Shown: in pieces, positions 1 to 11,410 of the stretch
Position numbering within the stretch: the stretch's first letter is position 1
How the letters are laid out: every line of letters starts with the position of its first letter
Assembly: GCA_026545765.1 (NCBI GenBank)
Contig: CM048842.1
Coordinates: 20,362,667-20,426,666, forward strand
DNA: 64,000 nt
From: Plantago major
Taxonomy: Eukaryota > Streptophyta > Magnoliopsida > Lamiales > Plantaginaceae
Direction of reading: 5' to 3'
The notes under the pieces: model-generated
Seen by the model: only the letters and a program-made list of their open reading frames with translations
Told to the model about the DNA's origin: nothing
Database searches by the model: none
Position numbers and translations under genes: made by a program

Positions 1-56
1 AAATATTTACACCGAAGGACAAAAGTCAAACTTGGTGAGAGAGAGTGAAATATTCA

Positions 57-160
57 TTTTCTTTTCCCTTTTCTTTAATTATTGCATTTTCTTTTTCCTT
101 TTCTTTAATTACTGAATTTTAGTTTCCCTTTTCTTTAATTACTTCCTTTTCTTTAATGAA
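57..160. repeat. 30-bp pyrimidine-rich tandem repeat
   Basis: Three consecutive 30-bp units (57-86, 87-116, 117-146) plus a partial fourth. Each contains a TTTTCTTTAATTA core. No coding function is visible. Confidence 0.85.
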
Positions 161-328
161 CGGATTGTCACATGATTTGCACATTCCGTCCTTCACTGTA
201 ATTAGGTTTCATGCACACCTTACTTCTTTGTAATAATGTTTACTGTTGATGGACCTCGTTTTAATTTTTATGTTAACTTTGTACTAGTCATTAGTTACCG
301 TTAGTTACCGTTTTTGGTGTTTTGGGGC

Positions 329-335
329 TATAAAT
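329..335 (+). promoter_or_regulatory. Possible TATA box
   Basis: A TATAAAT lies about 75 bp before the first ATG (409) of the following ORF, a normal distance for a plant promoter. The upstream stretch 161-328 shows nothing else I recognise. This is inference from spacing and sequence only. Confidence 0.4.
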
Positions 336-408
336 TCAGCCATTTTGGACCATTTTAGGTGTGTTTTTGTGTTAAAAAAATTGTTAATTCATAGAATAAA
401 AATATTTC

Positions 409-816
409 ATGGCTTCCTCATCATCATCGTCAAGTGTTCTTCGTCCGAGGTTTCAAAATGAAGTTTGCAGGAAGAATTGTCAGCAAAATACGGTGATATG
501 CCTCTCCACAACCGCAAAAAATCCCGGGTAATTGTTCCATTGTTGCCCTGTCCATGAATTTTCACACTGGTGCACTCCATTGGAGTATGATGGTGAATCT
601 TCGAACACTTCTCAACCAACAAGCAATAGCCAAGATCAAGTGGAAAGAAGTATCAGAAGGCTTGAAGATCAAGTGGATAGAAGCATAAGAAGGATTGAAG
701 ACCAGATTGAAAGATGCATGGCAAGAATTGGAGAGCAGATTGAAAGGAGCATTGGGAGGCTAGAAGCTAGTACTTTATCCTGTTACTTGCAATCTGTGAA
801 CATATCAAGAACATGA
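409..816 (+). pseudogene. Broken ORF: possible GRF-type zinc finger plus helical repeat
   Basis: Reading from ATG 409 gives a serine-rich start (MASSSSSSSVLRPRF), then a Cys-containing stretch with KNPG, an in-frame TAA at about 529, then LFHCC and SHW. The spacing recalls plant GRF zinc fingers (Cys, NPGR-F, Cys, F-W), with the stop falling where the Arg of the motif would be. After a Ser/Asn-rich linker come four 11-residue repeats (about 637-768; for example DQVERSIRRLE and DQIERCMARIG) that would form a charged amphipathic helix. The last codons (after 781) belong to duplicated block A, so the natural C-terminus is lost. Small GRF proteins are common in plants and often lie close to MULEs. 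The GRF assignment is tentative; the repeat is certain. Confidence 0.45.
637..771 (+). repeat. 33-bp (11-codon) tandem repeat
   Basis: Four in-frame units of 33 bp encode variants of [D/E]Q[V/I][E/D]RSIRRLE. The period equals 11 residues (hendecad), which suits a coiled coil, and hydrophobic positions are kept among diverged bases. Confidence 0.8.
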
Positions 817-3280
817 TGTTTACTTGCAATATGTGTAATGTAATGCAATTGAATGAAATAAAATGATGTTTTCTCTATTAGCACCAATGAGTATCAAAAT
901 ACCAAAGAGTGTCAAAATACACATACTCAAACCACCATAACTACTCTGCAAAATGTGCCAAAGCTAGTAAAATGTCCCAAAGCAAAACATCATTACAACT
1001 TACATAATATCAGTCACAAAATGACATTATTTATAAGGCAAGAACTACACAAAATGAATGACCTGTTATAAAGAGTCATGTCAAATTACTTTTTAGCAGA
1101 CTTCTTAATGCCAGTCTTCTTAGGAGCTTGTTTGTTAGAAGCTTGTGCAGTCTGCTTTGTACCAATTCCTCTCTTTCTTTTGCCTCTTTGATTGCTTGTT
1201 CCTTCACTATTGCTTGTTCCTTCACCAGTTGTGTCATTTCCTTCAAATTCAGTGTTGCCACCACCATCTCCCTCATCTGTCTTGCTCTGCACCAAGACAA
1301 TAGACATGAAAGGAAAAAAATGTAAGAATATGACGTAATTAAACAACTATAAAATGTAAGTATATAGATTTGTGTTACTGACCTTTTTGATGCAGATCCT
1401 TGAGTTGTGACCTTTTCCTCCAAAATTCCTACAAGTCACTTGAGCCTTCCTCGTGCCATGTGTAGCTTTAGATTTACCTTTAAATGGTTGTTTGTGTCTT
1501 ACCATCTTAGGTCTACCCCTTTGCCTTTTAACTACTGGTGGTTGACATACCATATCTCTGGACTCCAAATCATCTGGCCAGAATGGATGTTAGGGGATAG
1601 GCTGGATCATGATATCATAGGCTCTCAAGTAGGCTGCTTTGGTGTGATTTTCATAAATATATGCCTCAACATCCTCCCTATTATGTGTTATAGCAACCCA
1701 TGCATGCCTACATGGGATTCCAGATATATCCCACCTTTTGCAATCACAGCTCCACTCATTCAAATCAACAATGAATCTGTAATTGTAATCATGAACCTCA
1801 TACTTTCTATTGCATTCAGAAACAAGTGTGCATCTCCTTGACTCATCCTTACTAGTGTTCAATTTCTTAAGAACCCTAGGCATTACAATAGCAGTTGAAG
1901 ACATCGCCTTATTTCTCCTTTGTGTCATTCTATTCATAATTTGACACCTAAGACTTTCCATGAAACTAAGAATAGAATGTGCTCTTATGGGATCAATCCA
2001 ACTATTAAAAGACTCTGAGAGGTTATTAGTGACATGATCCACCTTTGGGGATGGATTAAATGCATGCCTAGCCCAATAACTAGCATCTACAGCTCTCAAC
2101 CAATCATAAGCAGCAATATTAGCATCTTTAATCCTATTCATACCTTTATTACATCCATAAAGAGTATATGATGTAGATGCTTGCCAGAAATTCCTTCTCA
2201 AATCAGCTGATGGGAACTTCAACTTGAAGTTATCATAGATATGGTTTGCACATTTTCTATTGATAACATGAGGTGCTTGTTCCTTGATGACTTCCACAAG
2301 CCCATGTACAGTGATTGAAACATATAAATGTCAATTAAATTTCAAGTAGTTTAAGTAGTAATAAAAAGTTAAAGAACATATCATGACTTTACCTTTTGTC
2401 TGTCATGAAATGCCATCTCTTCTCAGGGGCAAATCCACCAAACATATGCTCAAGGCATTCTATAAAAAATCCCCAGCTTGCCTTGTCTTCAATGTCTACA
2501 ACTGCTACAGCAACTGGAATATGCCTCCCTCTGCATCAATCCCTACACAACTCAGAAGTCCACCACCATACCTCCCTTTCAAGTGACATCCATCAAAGAA
2601 TAAAAAAGGGCTACACCCTGCCAGAAAATCCAGCTCTCAATGCCTCCAACCCTAAGAAGAAACTGTGAAAGTTAGGTTGCACCAAAGTGGGAGATGGAAC
2701 AAACTTCAACTCAGTAAATGATTCGGGATTGCATCTTCTTATCATCTCATTGGGCATCAAGTTGAATGCCTCAACTAGATTTCCACCAATGATTTCTTGT
2801 GCTTTTTGTCTTGCTCTCCACACCTTCATGTACTCAACATCAATTTTGAGTTTATCCTTGATCCAAGCTGTCAATGGCTTAATCTTGATGTTGGGATTCT
2901 TTTCAATTCATCTACTATCTTCTCAGACAACCAATTGGCATCTACTTCCCTAGGATCTATTTTCCTGATACACTGATGTTTCCCCTGGTATGCCTTTATC
3001 ATCATACACTTCCCTTCAACCCTTGAAGCATGCAGCCTCCACTGGCATCCTTTGCCCTTACAACAAATTGTGAACCTGAATTCATCATTTTTCTTCCTTT
3101 CTGCTATGAATCCCACTTTGATGATATATTCCTTCAATCTCTTTCTCAAATCTTCTTTATTTGAAAACACATGTCCAACAGTAAACTCCCTATTCCATTC
3201 TTCAATAGCTTCAAACTCATCTTCTACTCCTTCCTCCACTTCTATGTTCTCCTCATCTTCATGTTCACTCTCTTCATCCC

Positions 3281-3788
3281 AACTAAAATATGATTATTTA
3301 TCATTAGTTATTGTGTTCAAATGTTTGGAAAAGAAATTGATTGGCCTCTCTTATGTTGGCACTTTTATTGTTGGTTTTAAAATGAGTTTTAAGTGCAATT
3401 AAAGCCTTTTAAATTGCCATTTATTTTTTAGCTCTTCAACCCTTTCACCTTCCCTAAATCCACCCTATAAATACCGTCTTTTTTCCAGCCCTCATTTGTC
3501 TAAAATGTTTTGGGCATTTTCTTCAAAAAAGTCTTCAAGTACTATTGTATTTTTCTTTCAAGTTTGTAGCTTGTTCTTCTTGCAAGTACTTTCATAATTC
3601 TTGCTCTTCCTAACCTTCAATTGTGAGTGTTCTACAAAACTATATATATATGTATTATTTTCAAAACCTGGAAGGTATTTTAATATGTTTTCAACTTATA
3701 TATAAGTAATGCATGGTTTTCAAAACGCACGTTCTATTGCATAAAAAGCAAATCATGAAAGAGTTTTAGCATGCTTCCGCTGATTTTG

Positions 3789-3845
<57 letters not shown>

Positions 3846-4610
3846 ATATACATGATTGTTATTTTGTTTTGATTGACGGTTCAAGAAAGATACGTACGTA
3901 TGGTTCAGGTTAATTGGCTTGTAGTTTGGTCAGTTGTGTCTGGCGAGCTACTTATCGGTTTCCTTTGCCCATTCCCTTTAAATCGAGTGATAGAAGCCTT
4001 CACTGATTTAGTTGGGTCATAGAATTCCACCCCTGTACCATGCAGGGTCCTAACTGGATAGTTTGATCGACTATCAGGGAGACATAAGGCCTGTTTTACT
4101 GTGGGGTTATAAGGAGCGGCATGAAATAATGTTTTTTCTGAAAAGTATATGTTATTGAAAGTATTTTGGATTTTAAGTTCTTGTTTTTTTTATTGTTATG
4201 ATTTTAATGAAAACTTCTCACGAAAATCTTTGAACACTCATTGAGGTTTTTCTCACACTGGTTTTATTCCCTTCCTTGTAGGTGAGATGGCGGTGAAGAA
4301 TGAACGACCGATAAACTCAGCAAACTAAGTGTGTAGTTGGGATTTGGAATTTTTGTCAATGAAAATAGTGTCTTATTGTCTTTTTCAAAACTCATGTCAT
4401 TTCCCCGTTATATTGTGTATCTTTAAAGAAAAGAATGTTGAAATATTGTGGTTTTATTTGCTGAATAAAATATATTTTTTTATTCCAGCAATTGCGAACG
4501 AAAGGTTTTCTGTAACTTCCCATGTTTCACTAAATGTTTCGGCTCTGTTTTTGCCCGACGTCCCGACTGAAATTCACTCCTTTTAAAAACCCAAAAGTCG
4601 GGGCGTTACA
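3281..4610 (+). mobile_element. LTR remnant inside MULE copy A
   Basis: This equals the right-hand two thirds of the LTRs in block B (from about 16851 or 19758 onward), including TATAAATA at 3466-3473 and the end GGGGCGTTACA at 4610. It is followed by AGGAT (4611-4615), the same target duplication as in block B. The left edge joins MULE coding sequence directly (ATCCC/AACTAAAA) and fits the 3' LTR of block B better than the 5' LTR, so one deletion probably removed the 5' LTR, the interior and the start of the 3' LTR. Confidence 0.85.
3789..3842. repeat. (AT)n microsatellite in LTR
   Basis: An uninterrupted AT run of about 54 bp. The same site holds about 71 bp and about 124 bp in the two LTRs of block B. 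Confidence 0.9.
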
Positions 4611-4760
4611 AGGATTCATAAATTTTTCCCACAAATCTTCAAGCAGCTTAGCATGACTGTACTTTTTGGGACTTATGTTCACCAGAGTCTCATCCCTGCC
4701 AAAGGTATGTAACCGTACCATGTAACTATCACAGGAACCCATTCCTGCAAACAATTTCAA

Positions 4761-5525
4761 CCAAAATTAACAAATTACAGAAAAGAAAAAAAAAACTAGG
4801 GTTCCTGAGGTTAAAAACCCCCAATTTTGACTAAAATCTTAAATTCCGCAATAAATTCTTCAATTTCATGCAATGTTTAGTAAGAATTAGAGCATAATTG
4901 AACTTGAGTAGGAGTATCATACCTCTTCTGATAAACCCTAAAATTATTCTCAATAGCCTCCCCAATCGTTCTCCGAATCAACGAGAAACCTTCTTCCGTC
5001 AGCTCGATCAGTTTCAGACGTCAAAATCAACGGATTATGGAGCTTTTTTAGTTGCAGACATTGAGGTATTGAAGATGAAAATGGAGGAGAAGGTTTTGGC
5101 GGGAGAAAGAGAAGAGAGGAAATTGGAGTAAATGTAATGTAGCGGGAGTAAACGAGATAAACCCTACTTATTAATTCTTCTTTTATTTTCAAAGAACTGT
5201 TTTATTTCTTTTTTCAAATATACCATTTAAAAGAAATGCATTATTCTCCATAATTCAATATACCAATTTTACAGGAAATGTTTTATTCGAGGGGTAAATT
5301 GGACATTCTACACAAAGTCAATATTTTGGCTGAAAATGGACCTCAACGTAAATTTTGAAACGATAGGGACCCAAACGTTTAAGGAGCATCTAAAAAGGTT
5401 GTTGGACGTAAATTCCCTAAATTCGTAAAACTTTGGTGTTCTCAATAAAACTTTAAGTTCAACGAAAATTGTTTTTCCCGAGGATCCATCAAGTCCTCTT
5501 TTGTTCAGACATCTATGTCTCGTAA
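4761..5525. other. MULE 5' flank, no gene
   Basis: Upstream of the MULE start on its coding strand. It holds an A-rich stretch and an open frame on the plus strand (4898-5131), which I regard as chance because it has no recognisable domain and is Glu/Lys-rich repeat-like. A MULE terminal inverted repeat would be expected about here, but I could not identify one. Confidence 0.4.
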
Positions 5526-5741
5526 TTAATTCAGTGTACTATTTTTGTCATGTAGTCTCAACAGATATGTGAAAGCTCTTTGAGGCATAGCACACTCCTC
5601 TCCCAGTAACCTTAATCCATCATATATCACTTCAGAAACTTGTCTTTCAAAGACACTTGTTTTCTTATGGTATCTGAGCTAAGGTATCTGAGGAGATTGT
5701 TCTCCTTCGTCTTCAACAATCTTGTGCAGTTGAGTTGATCT
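5526..5741 (-). pseudogene. Possible captured gene fragment, copy A
   Basis: On the minus strand one frame runs from a possible splice acceptor near 5741 to a TAA at 5526-5528. It contains TQLHKIVEDEGEQSPQIP, one TAG, then FERQVSEVIYDGLRLLGEEC and MPQRAFTYLLRLHDKNSTLN. The composition looks like a real globular protein. The TAG lies in a 14-bp tandem duplication (CTCAGATACC repeated), so the frame may have been broken after capture. I do not recognise the protein. Block B has the same piece at 22066-22281. MULEs often carry host gene fragments, which is the reason to suspect capture. Confidence 0.4.
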
Positions 5742-6398
5742 GCAAATTGATGTCCTTCTGCTGGATGCTTGCTTCTTTGGTCTTCTTTCAGAGATATAAA
5801 AATTACATTCAAATACCTAACATTCTATACAAGATTTACTAGATTAACATAATTAATAATTTTCCCCTTTTATAATGTTCAAGTGAGTAAAATCTTAGGC
5901 TACCTTTCTTTTCCAAGATATGCACCTGATGATGTGTTCCAGTAGCAATGAAATTTCTTGGTCTTTCTTTCATCTCCCATCTTCGTTCTTCCCCAATTAA
6001 CACAGGTTGATCATTGTATCGATCGATACACTTGATTGAATCTTGGAAAGACCTTAGAGACCATTTCGATCTCTACGTTCTTCAATCAAATCAATTGAAA
6101 ACACCGTGATGGTTATATTTTTCTATTAGTTTGCTATCCATTCATCTTCTTAAGCCAAAACCCATGAGATTCTTCAATCTTCACCATTCACCAACCCAAA
6201 AATCGATTTGCACAAAGATGAATTTTATTTTTAAATAGAGTAAATATCAATTCTCCATACAACAGATTCCATCACGCAATTAATTGGCTATTCTAATATG
6301 AATCCTCTTCGTCAATAATCCCACCATCAATCACCAAATTTATCATCTGCTTCTTCACCTGGATCATGACCGGCGCCACAGTCAGGAATAAGAGGTAC
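5742..6398. other. Block A right end, unassigned
   Basis: AT-rich sequence with short possible exon-like pieces on the minus strand (about 5930-6060). At 6367 on the plus strand there is an ATG followed by 11 open codons (MTGATVRNKRY) that reach the block edge. The AG-GTAC at the edge looks like a splice donor. I cannot assign a gene. Confidence 0.3.
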
Positions 6399-7275
6399 GA
6401 CAAATTATTTTCCTAATTTTCGCTTCACAATTTCGTATACCAGTTTCAGATTCTTCTCTTCATAATTAGTTTGGACTAATTCAATTAATTTCAAGTTTGT
6501 CGGTTACTAGTACTTTAGTAGTTGGTGTCTGAGGAATTGGAATTTATAATTTGTTCAATCGTATTTGTCTAAACGGGTGGAGATATGAGGATGATATGAG
6601 AATCTTTCTTAAAATTGGAATTTTATATGGAGTTTGCATATCCCAGACAGAATTAAGGGGCAGATCTTGAGAAATGCTTTGCGTGTTAGGCTCAGTTCTC
6701 TGAATTGATCTGAACTGAACTGAACTGAACTGTAGTATAAAAACAACTGAGAACTCAACTAAACTGAATGAATCTGAACTGAACTAAAATCTATGAGTTT
6801 TCAGATGAAGAGAACAAAGCATAACTTAGTTCATTGACATTATTCAGAATCTATATATTCTCTATTTGTTGTGAAAGTTATGGAAGTACTTTACATGCTT
6901 TCATCAAGTGTCCGTATGCTAGATCATTAGGGGGTGTTTATGGCTTTTCACAGGCGGTACTTTTTGTTAACTTGGATGATATGTGACATTGGGCTACACA
7001 GGTATATAAATTGAACTATGCCCAAGGCTTTGCTACATTTATGTATATTCTTGGTGTTTGTTCGTACTCGAATTGTGTACGGTAAAGATGGATAGAACCC
7101 GATGGAATTCATGAGATATGCACAATATCTACTCAGCCATTATAAGGAAGTACGTGCACATTTCAGCACTTCCCGCCCACAAGACTCAGGTCACTGTCTG
7201 GAGTCCTCAAGCCGTTGATTGTGTTAAGATAAAATCGATGTTTCAATTACTTGGAAGTTGGAACCCGTCAACTAC
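6399..7275. other. Intergenic, with GAACT-type short repeats
   Basis: Unique AT-rich sequence. About 6708-6793 carries a degenerate CTGAA/GAACT pentanucleotide repeat. I see no coding signal. Confidence 0.6.
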
Positions 7276-7500
7276 GAGGTTGGAGGTTGTGATTTGAGAC
7301 GATATAGGCACTGTATTGGCTTGGAAACAGAAACAAATACCATTTAACCCGGACCTTGAAGTCGCAATGGTTGCGCTTCGTGGAGTGGACATGGCTGGAA
7401 TTTAAAGGGAAAACATGTTAGGAGAAATGGTAGTGAGTTAGCTCACAAACTAGGCAGAGGTTTATTGTATTTTGTGAGGGCACTAATAGACCGACTTTTC
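7276..7500 (+). pseudogene. LINE-type RNase H relic
   Basis: Plus-strand reading gives RLEVVI-stop-DDIGTVLAWKQ, then PDLEVAMVALRGVDMAGI, and after a short gap RRNGSELAHKLGRG. This is the pattern of the plant reverse-transcriptase-like RNase H domain found at the end of LINE pol genes and in derived host genes (VVIRDD-G, AE-AL-G-A, RNG-ADxLA/ELAH). Stops replace the Arg of IRDD and a later codon, so it is a decayed fragment. The upstream 7080-7270 may be part of the same relic. Confidence 0.6.
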
Positions 7501-10500
7501 TGATTTGTTGTATGTTGGCTTTTCCTGATGGTTTATAATTAAACCTTTTTTATTCTTAAAAAAATTGAATTAATGTATTTTTCTTCTCTAAAAAGTGAGC
7601 TTTTTTACCACATGTTTTATCTATATATATGATAAAAGTGATGATGTAAATGGAAGAAGAGATGTGCCACATACCCAAAAAATCTGATGTGGCAAATCGA
7701 AGCCATAAACAAATGATTTATAATTTAGCTCACTAAATAAGAAAAGATCAGCACCTACATCTATCTGCTAACTATTTTTAGTTATTCTATTTAATGTTTA
7801 ATTAGCGTAATCAAAAATAAAACCAACAAAATCTCCTAATATTATGCAACTTTACATGTGTTGGTTGTTAACTAGTTTTAAAAAATCCAACAAAATATCA
7901 ACAAAACGTAGCCATATTTTGATATTATATATCTCACAAAGATTCTTTAAAATTTCTACAAAATTGCACTCTGAACACAAAATTCCAAAATTATCTCTAC
8001 CAACAGATTTATTTAAATTGTTCATTGCATCGTCATTTTTTATATAGACGCACAATCCCACAATATCTCCACCAATTTACTGCAAAGCATTGGAATTTCA
8101 CTGATGGGTTGTGGACTCAGTCACTCAGGTATGGAGTTAGGTTTCTTGATCTCTTCAGCAATTGCTTATATATCGACTCAGTTAGAATCAATACACACCA
8201 AAATGTGCAATAAATGGTGGCCGATTGTCGATTATTAATGAAATCGGCCTTTTGATTCGTCGCCCCAAATAAATTCTTCTCCACCGTCTTTAGTTTGCGC
8301 CAGTCGGCCAATGCAGGTGTGTGTGCCTTCTGTGATGCAAAAAAAAAATCGATTATTCGGTGTTAATCTCAATTCACATAATATATTACCTCGGAATTTT
8401 TTTATAGGTTTCAGGATCTTATGTTGGAGCTAGACATATGGATGAAAATGTCTAGGATGGCGGAATGAGGTAATAATAAGTTTTGCAATATTTGTGAATC
8501 TTTTATTTTTTTTATTTTTTTTCATGTTTTAGTTTTCATTCATTATACCATGAATCATAATGTACCTCTCTGTTAATTCAATTATTCAACATGAAAAAGA
8601 AATTCCAGGAGTTGTTTCTTCAGTTGAATATAAGGTGAACGTGATGGTGGCATTTTTGGCAAAAAAAAATAGTACAGTTTCATCTAAACTTTTAAATAGT
8701 TTCATAAAATGATTTTGAGTTGGGCAAAAGGTGGATGTGGAACTCTTGTTCTCTGTTGATTGCATTTTTGTTGTGAATTAGGTGTGTGTTTTGGAAAACA
8801 ATTTGTGGAGCTTAATATTATTTATTTCATATATAGTTCCATATAAATGTTTTAGTTAGAGTTTCGGGAAGTAGAGATTCAGGACACATATATATGTTGG
8901 AGATGTTCATTTGGATGACCTGTCGAGGACGGTAGAATTGTAAATACATCTTGGTTTTTAAGTTTTGTTGTGATTCTGAAGCTTCTTTTTTTATTTTTAA
9001 TAAATCCTTTTGTGTGATGGATTCAGGTAATCTAAGAGCAAATTATTTCAATCTATAATGACTAAAATAATCTAACTTTATATGGTTTCATTGTTGCAGG
9101 TATGGATATTATGAAATGAACTCCTATGCTTCGGTTTTATAATACTTGGCTGCTGGAGTTGATCTCCCTGGGTGCTCCAGGTGGTGATGGCACCATGCTG
9201 CCCTTCATTGATTGGATTTATTAGATAGGTAAATGTGTTCGATGCATAGACATTTGTTGTTGATTATTATTGTTAAAATTTAGTCAATCCAATCAAATTT
9301 TGTATTTTGATCAATCTAATTTGTGGTCGACATATAAAATTGATTCTTTGACTTCAAGATTCAACAATACGAAGGTGAAAGATGATTATAGTTTTGTGTT
9401 CAACTCCAATAATCTGGAGTACACGAGATGAAGAATTGGGTGAGCCTATTTATAATTGTTTCGGGCATCTATTTTCGCCTTCAAGTAAGTATTATAATAA
9501 TTGGTCCTTCTGATTTCCTCTTCATTTGTTTCGGTTTTAATTCAATGAATGCATGTTTATTCACTTAACTTCACATTGATACATGATTTTAATAATTTTT
9601 CTTTTTGATCATTTGGAAATTTTATGTCGAGTCAATTATTAAATTCTCACCTAATTAGATATAAGTTTCTAGAGAATGTTGAAATTTTCGGAGCGCATGA
9701 AGAGAGGTAACAAGGATATTTATTGATGGATTCAATCGAGTAATGTTTCTATTAATCAACTGCAACTCATAATTTATATTCTCTTCTGCTTATTAGGAGA
9801 AGAAATGATCTCTGCCATTGAATCAAAGATGATATCAATTCAGGGGGGAACCTATCATTCTCGGTGACTAATTAAGGGTGACTAACTAATGATTCTTATT
9901 GTGTTTTGTGTTGTTCCTTATAGGTCTGATTCAATCTCGATCGATAAAAAAAAATCAGTTATTTGGTGCTATCCTCTGATCACAAATTGGTCTAACCCTC
10001 TAATCATCATTTCTCCATGTCGTTCATCCTTGAACAAAAGGAATCTGAGATTTGAAAAATGAATAGTCGATGTCTCAGGTGAAGTACTCGAATCTCGACC
10101 AAGAAATGTTCGATTTGTTGTATTTATTAATTTTATTAGTTGTTTGATTTTTTTGAATCACTTTGGGTGGTGGCAGTTCATTCAATTATGATTCACAAAA
10201 GCTAGAGAATCATAATGCTTTAAAGTAATATGATATGATGTATTTGTCTTTCCATTTACTGAGAGCAGGATATGGAGTTATGGCAGAAAAATATATTCGC
10301 CCAATTGAAAGATGGTCAAGTAATGGTCAATCTGACGGGAATCGTCACAGATCATACACATGGTTCTCTATTGGCACATATGTGTGGCTGAGTTTGGATT
10401 ATATCTGCCTTCTACAACTTCATTGTGTTTGATGTTGTTATAACGTAGAATGGAACAAATTAGCAGAAGTACATGCCGACACAAGAAAATCCACTTTACA

Positions 10501-10700
10501 GGATGGCATGGAACAATCTAGCATCACTGGTTAAAGTAATGATAAGATATTTAAAAGGTAGGGAACAGTGTACTTTTAGTGACAAAATGTGTAATTTGTA
10601 TGTGAAGTTGAGATTGTTTATTATTTGTTGAGTGTGGGGTAGCTTTATTTTTTAACAATGTATGAAGTTTTGTAGGAAAGCTAAAATGACAAACGTATGA
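7501..10700. other. Gene-free AT-rich region
   Basis: About 3.2 kb with only chance ORFs. Two loosely similar places start with an A-run followed by ATCRRTTATTYGGTG (about 8340 and 9946), and two diverged segments share TTCAGGA...TATGTTGGAG (about 8408 and 8878). These hint at old duplications or an unrecognised non-coding transposon. I support no gene here. Confidence 0.6.
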
Positions 10701-10710
10701 AGTTTTTCGA

Positions 10711-10723
10711 CACGGAGGGAGTA
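10711..10723. mobile_element. Stowaway-like MITE end
   Basis: CACGGAGGGAGTA followed by TA matches the 3' terminus of Stowaway-type mariner MITEs (CTCCCTCCGT inverted). The other end (CTCCCTCCG) is not found upstream, so this is a single end or a truncated element. Confidence 0.45.
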
Positions 10724-10762
10724 TATTTAATAATGCATGTAATACACTTTAAAAGAAGAGTG

Positions 10763-10900
10763 GGTCTTCTGAGAAACGGTCTCTACATAATTTATCTAGA
10801 GACGGGATTAGTTTATAAATAAAATTTTCGATGTTATTAATCAAAAACTATATTGTTAGAGAAGGTCTCCTAAGAGACAGTCCTTAGATAAAGACATTAA
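10763..10900. repeat. GAGAC inverted-repeat element
   Basis: Repeated direct and inverted GAGACGG/GGTCTC motifs (GAAACGGTCTC, TAGAGACGGG, GGTCTCCTAAGAGAC). Such sequence occurs in small dispersed non-autonomous elements in eudicots. Boundaries are uncertain. Confidence 0.4.
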
Positions 10901-10940
10901 GACATACTTTTTATATATTACATATTAACCCCAATTAAAA

Positions 10941-11410
10941 ACTAGTTGCCAAACACACCCCAACCCAAGGGCCAGAAGGTGGGTCGGACTATAATGTCTG
11001 AGCGGTATAAATACACAAAACCATCATTGGTCGCCGATCTCAAGCGGCATCGCCATTTGGCTATATGCCATAAGATGAATCTTTGGCGTCGCCGATTATC
11101 AAGCGGCGTCGCCAGTTCTTCTGGAGTGACCATTTTGCCCCTTTGACGCCTTTTGACTCCGATTCTTGATATTTTGGCCTTCCCGCTCCACTTCTAGCAT
11201 CCATACGAGGCATTGGAACTCCAAATCTTGTAGATGCATATAAAATACACCATTTTACCTTCAATTAGCGTGGTTTAGCCAAATATATACAAAACAGACA
11301 AAGAACAAAACAAGTAAAAATACTCTAAGAAAACTAAATAAAACTATACTCAAGGATGATAAAAAGACGGTAAAAAAGACCAAATGAGACGATATAAAAC
11401 CGACTCATCA
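10941..11410 (-). mobile_element. Athila-like LTR fragment
   Basis: Ends at 11410 with ACTCATCA, which on the minus strand is a TGATGAGT start like the LTRs of the nested Athila-type element (TGATGAGCC). It also shares the A-rich, ATAAAA-rich U3 composition and a CG-rich core (repeated GTCGCCGATYNTCAAGCGGC, about 11029-11112). The left limit is uncertain. It joins directly to a copia gag fragment. Confidence 0.4.

Larger units (their letters stand above)
1086..4760 (-). pseudogene. MULE (MuDR-type) transposase, copy A, truncated
   Basis: Read right to left: an N-terminal piece (4760-4616, MGSCDSYMVRLHTFGRDE), then the LTR remnant, then a MuDR-type DNA-binding domain (3239-2871: VGHVFSNKEDLRKR, CCKGKGCQWRLHASR, HQCI). 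Next comes the DDE core: first Asp in FFDGCHLKGRYGG near 2590, Glu in NNLSESFNSW near 2030. A SWIM zinc finger follows (CDCKRWDISGIPCRH, about 1700) and then a zinc knuckle (about 1420). The last exon (about 1284-1086) encodes a Lys-rich tail. Introns are likely at about 1285-1382 and 2300-2390. It is dead: about 0.55 kb of acidic-linker coding sequence is lost with the LTR deletion, one extra T causes a frameshift before the first catalytic Asp, and the second knuckle Cys is Phe. At the DNA-binding domain start this copy reads through, where copy B is broken. Confidence 0.85.
782..6398. repeat. Segmental duplication, block A
   Basis: This matches block B (12596-22947) in the same orientation, from GTTACTTGCAATC at the left to AATAAGAGGTAC at the right. 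Outside these points the sequences are unrelated. Block A is shorter because it lacks the part equivalent to roughly 15092-19757 of block B. It contains a MULE gene remnant, part of an LTR, and a flank with a possible captured gene piece. I found no clear terminal inverted repeat or target duplication at the block edges. Confidence 0.9.

Noticed and set aside
10235..10432. Small plus-strand ORF of 65 codons
   Set aside because: No domain, no promoter, AT-rich context; chance length.
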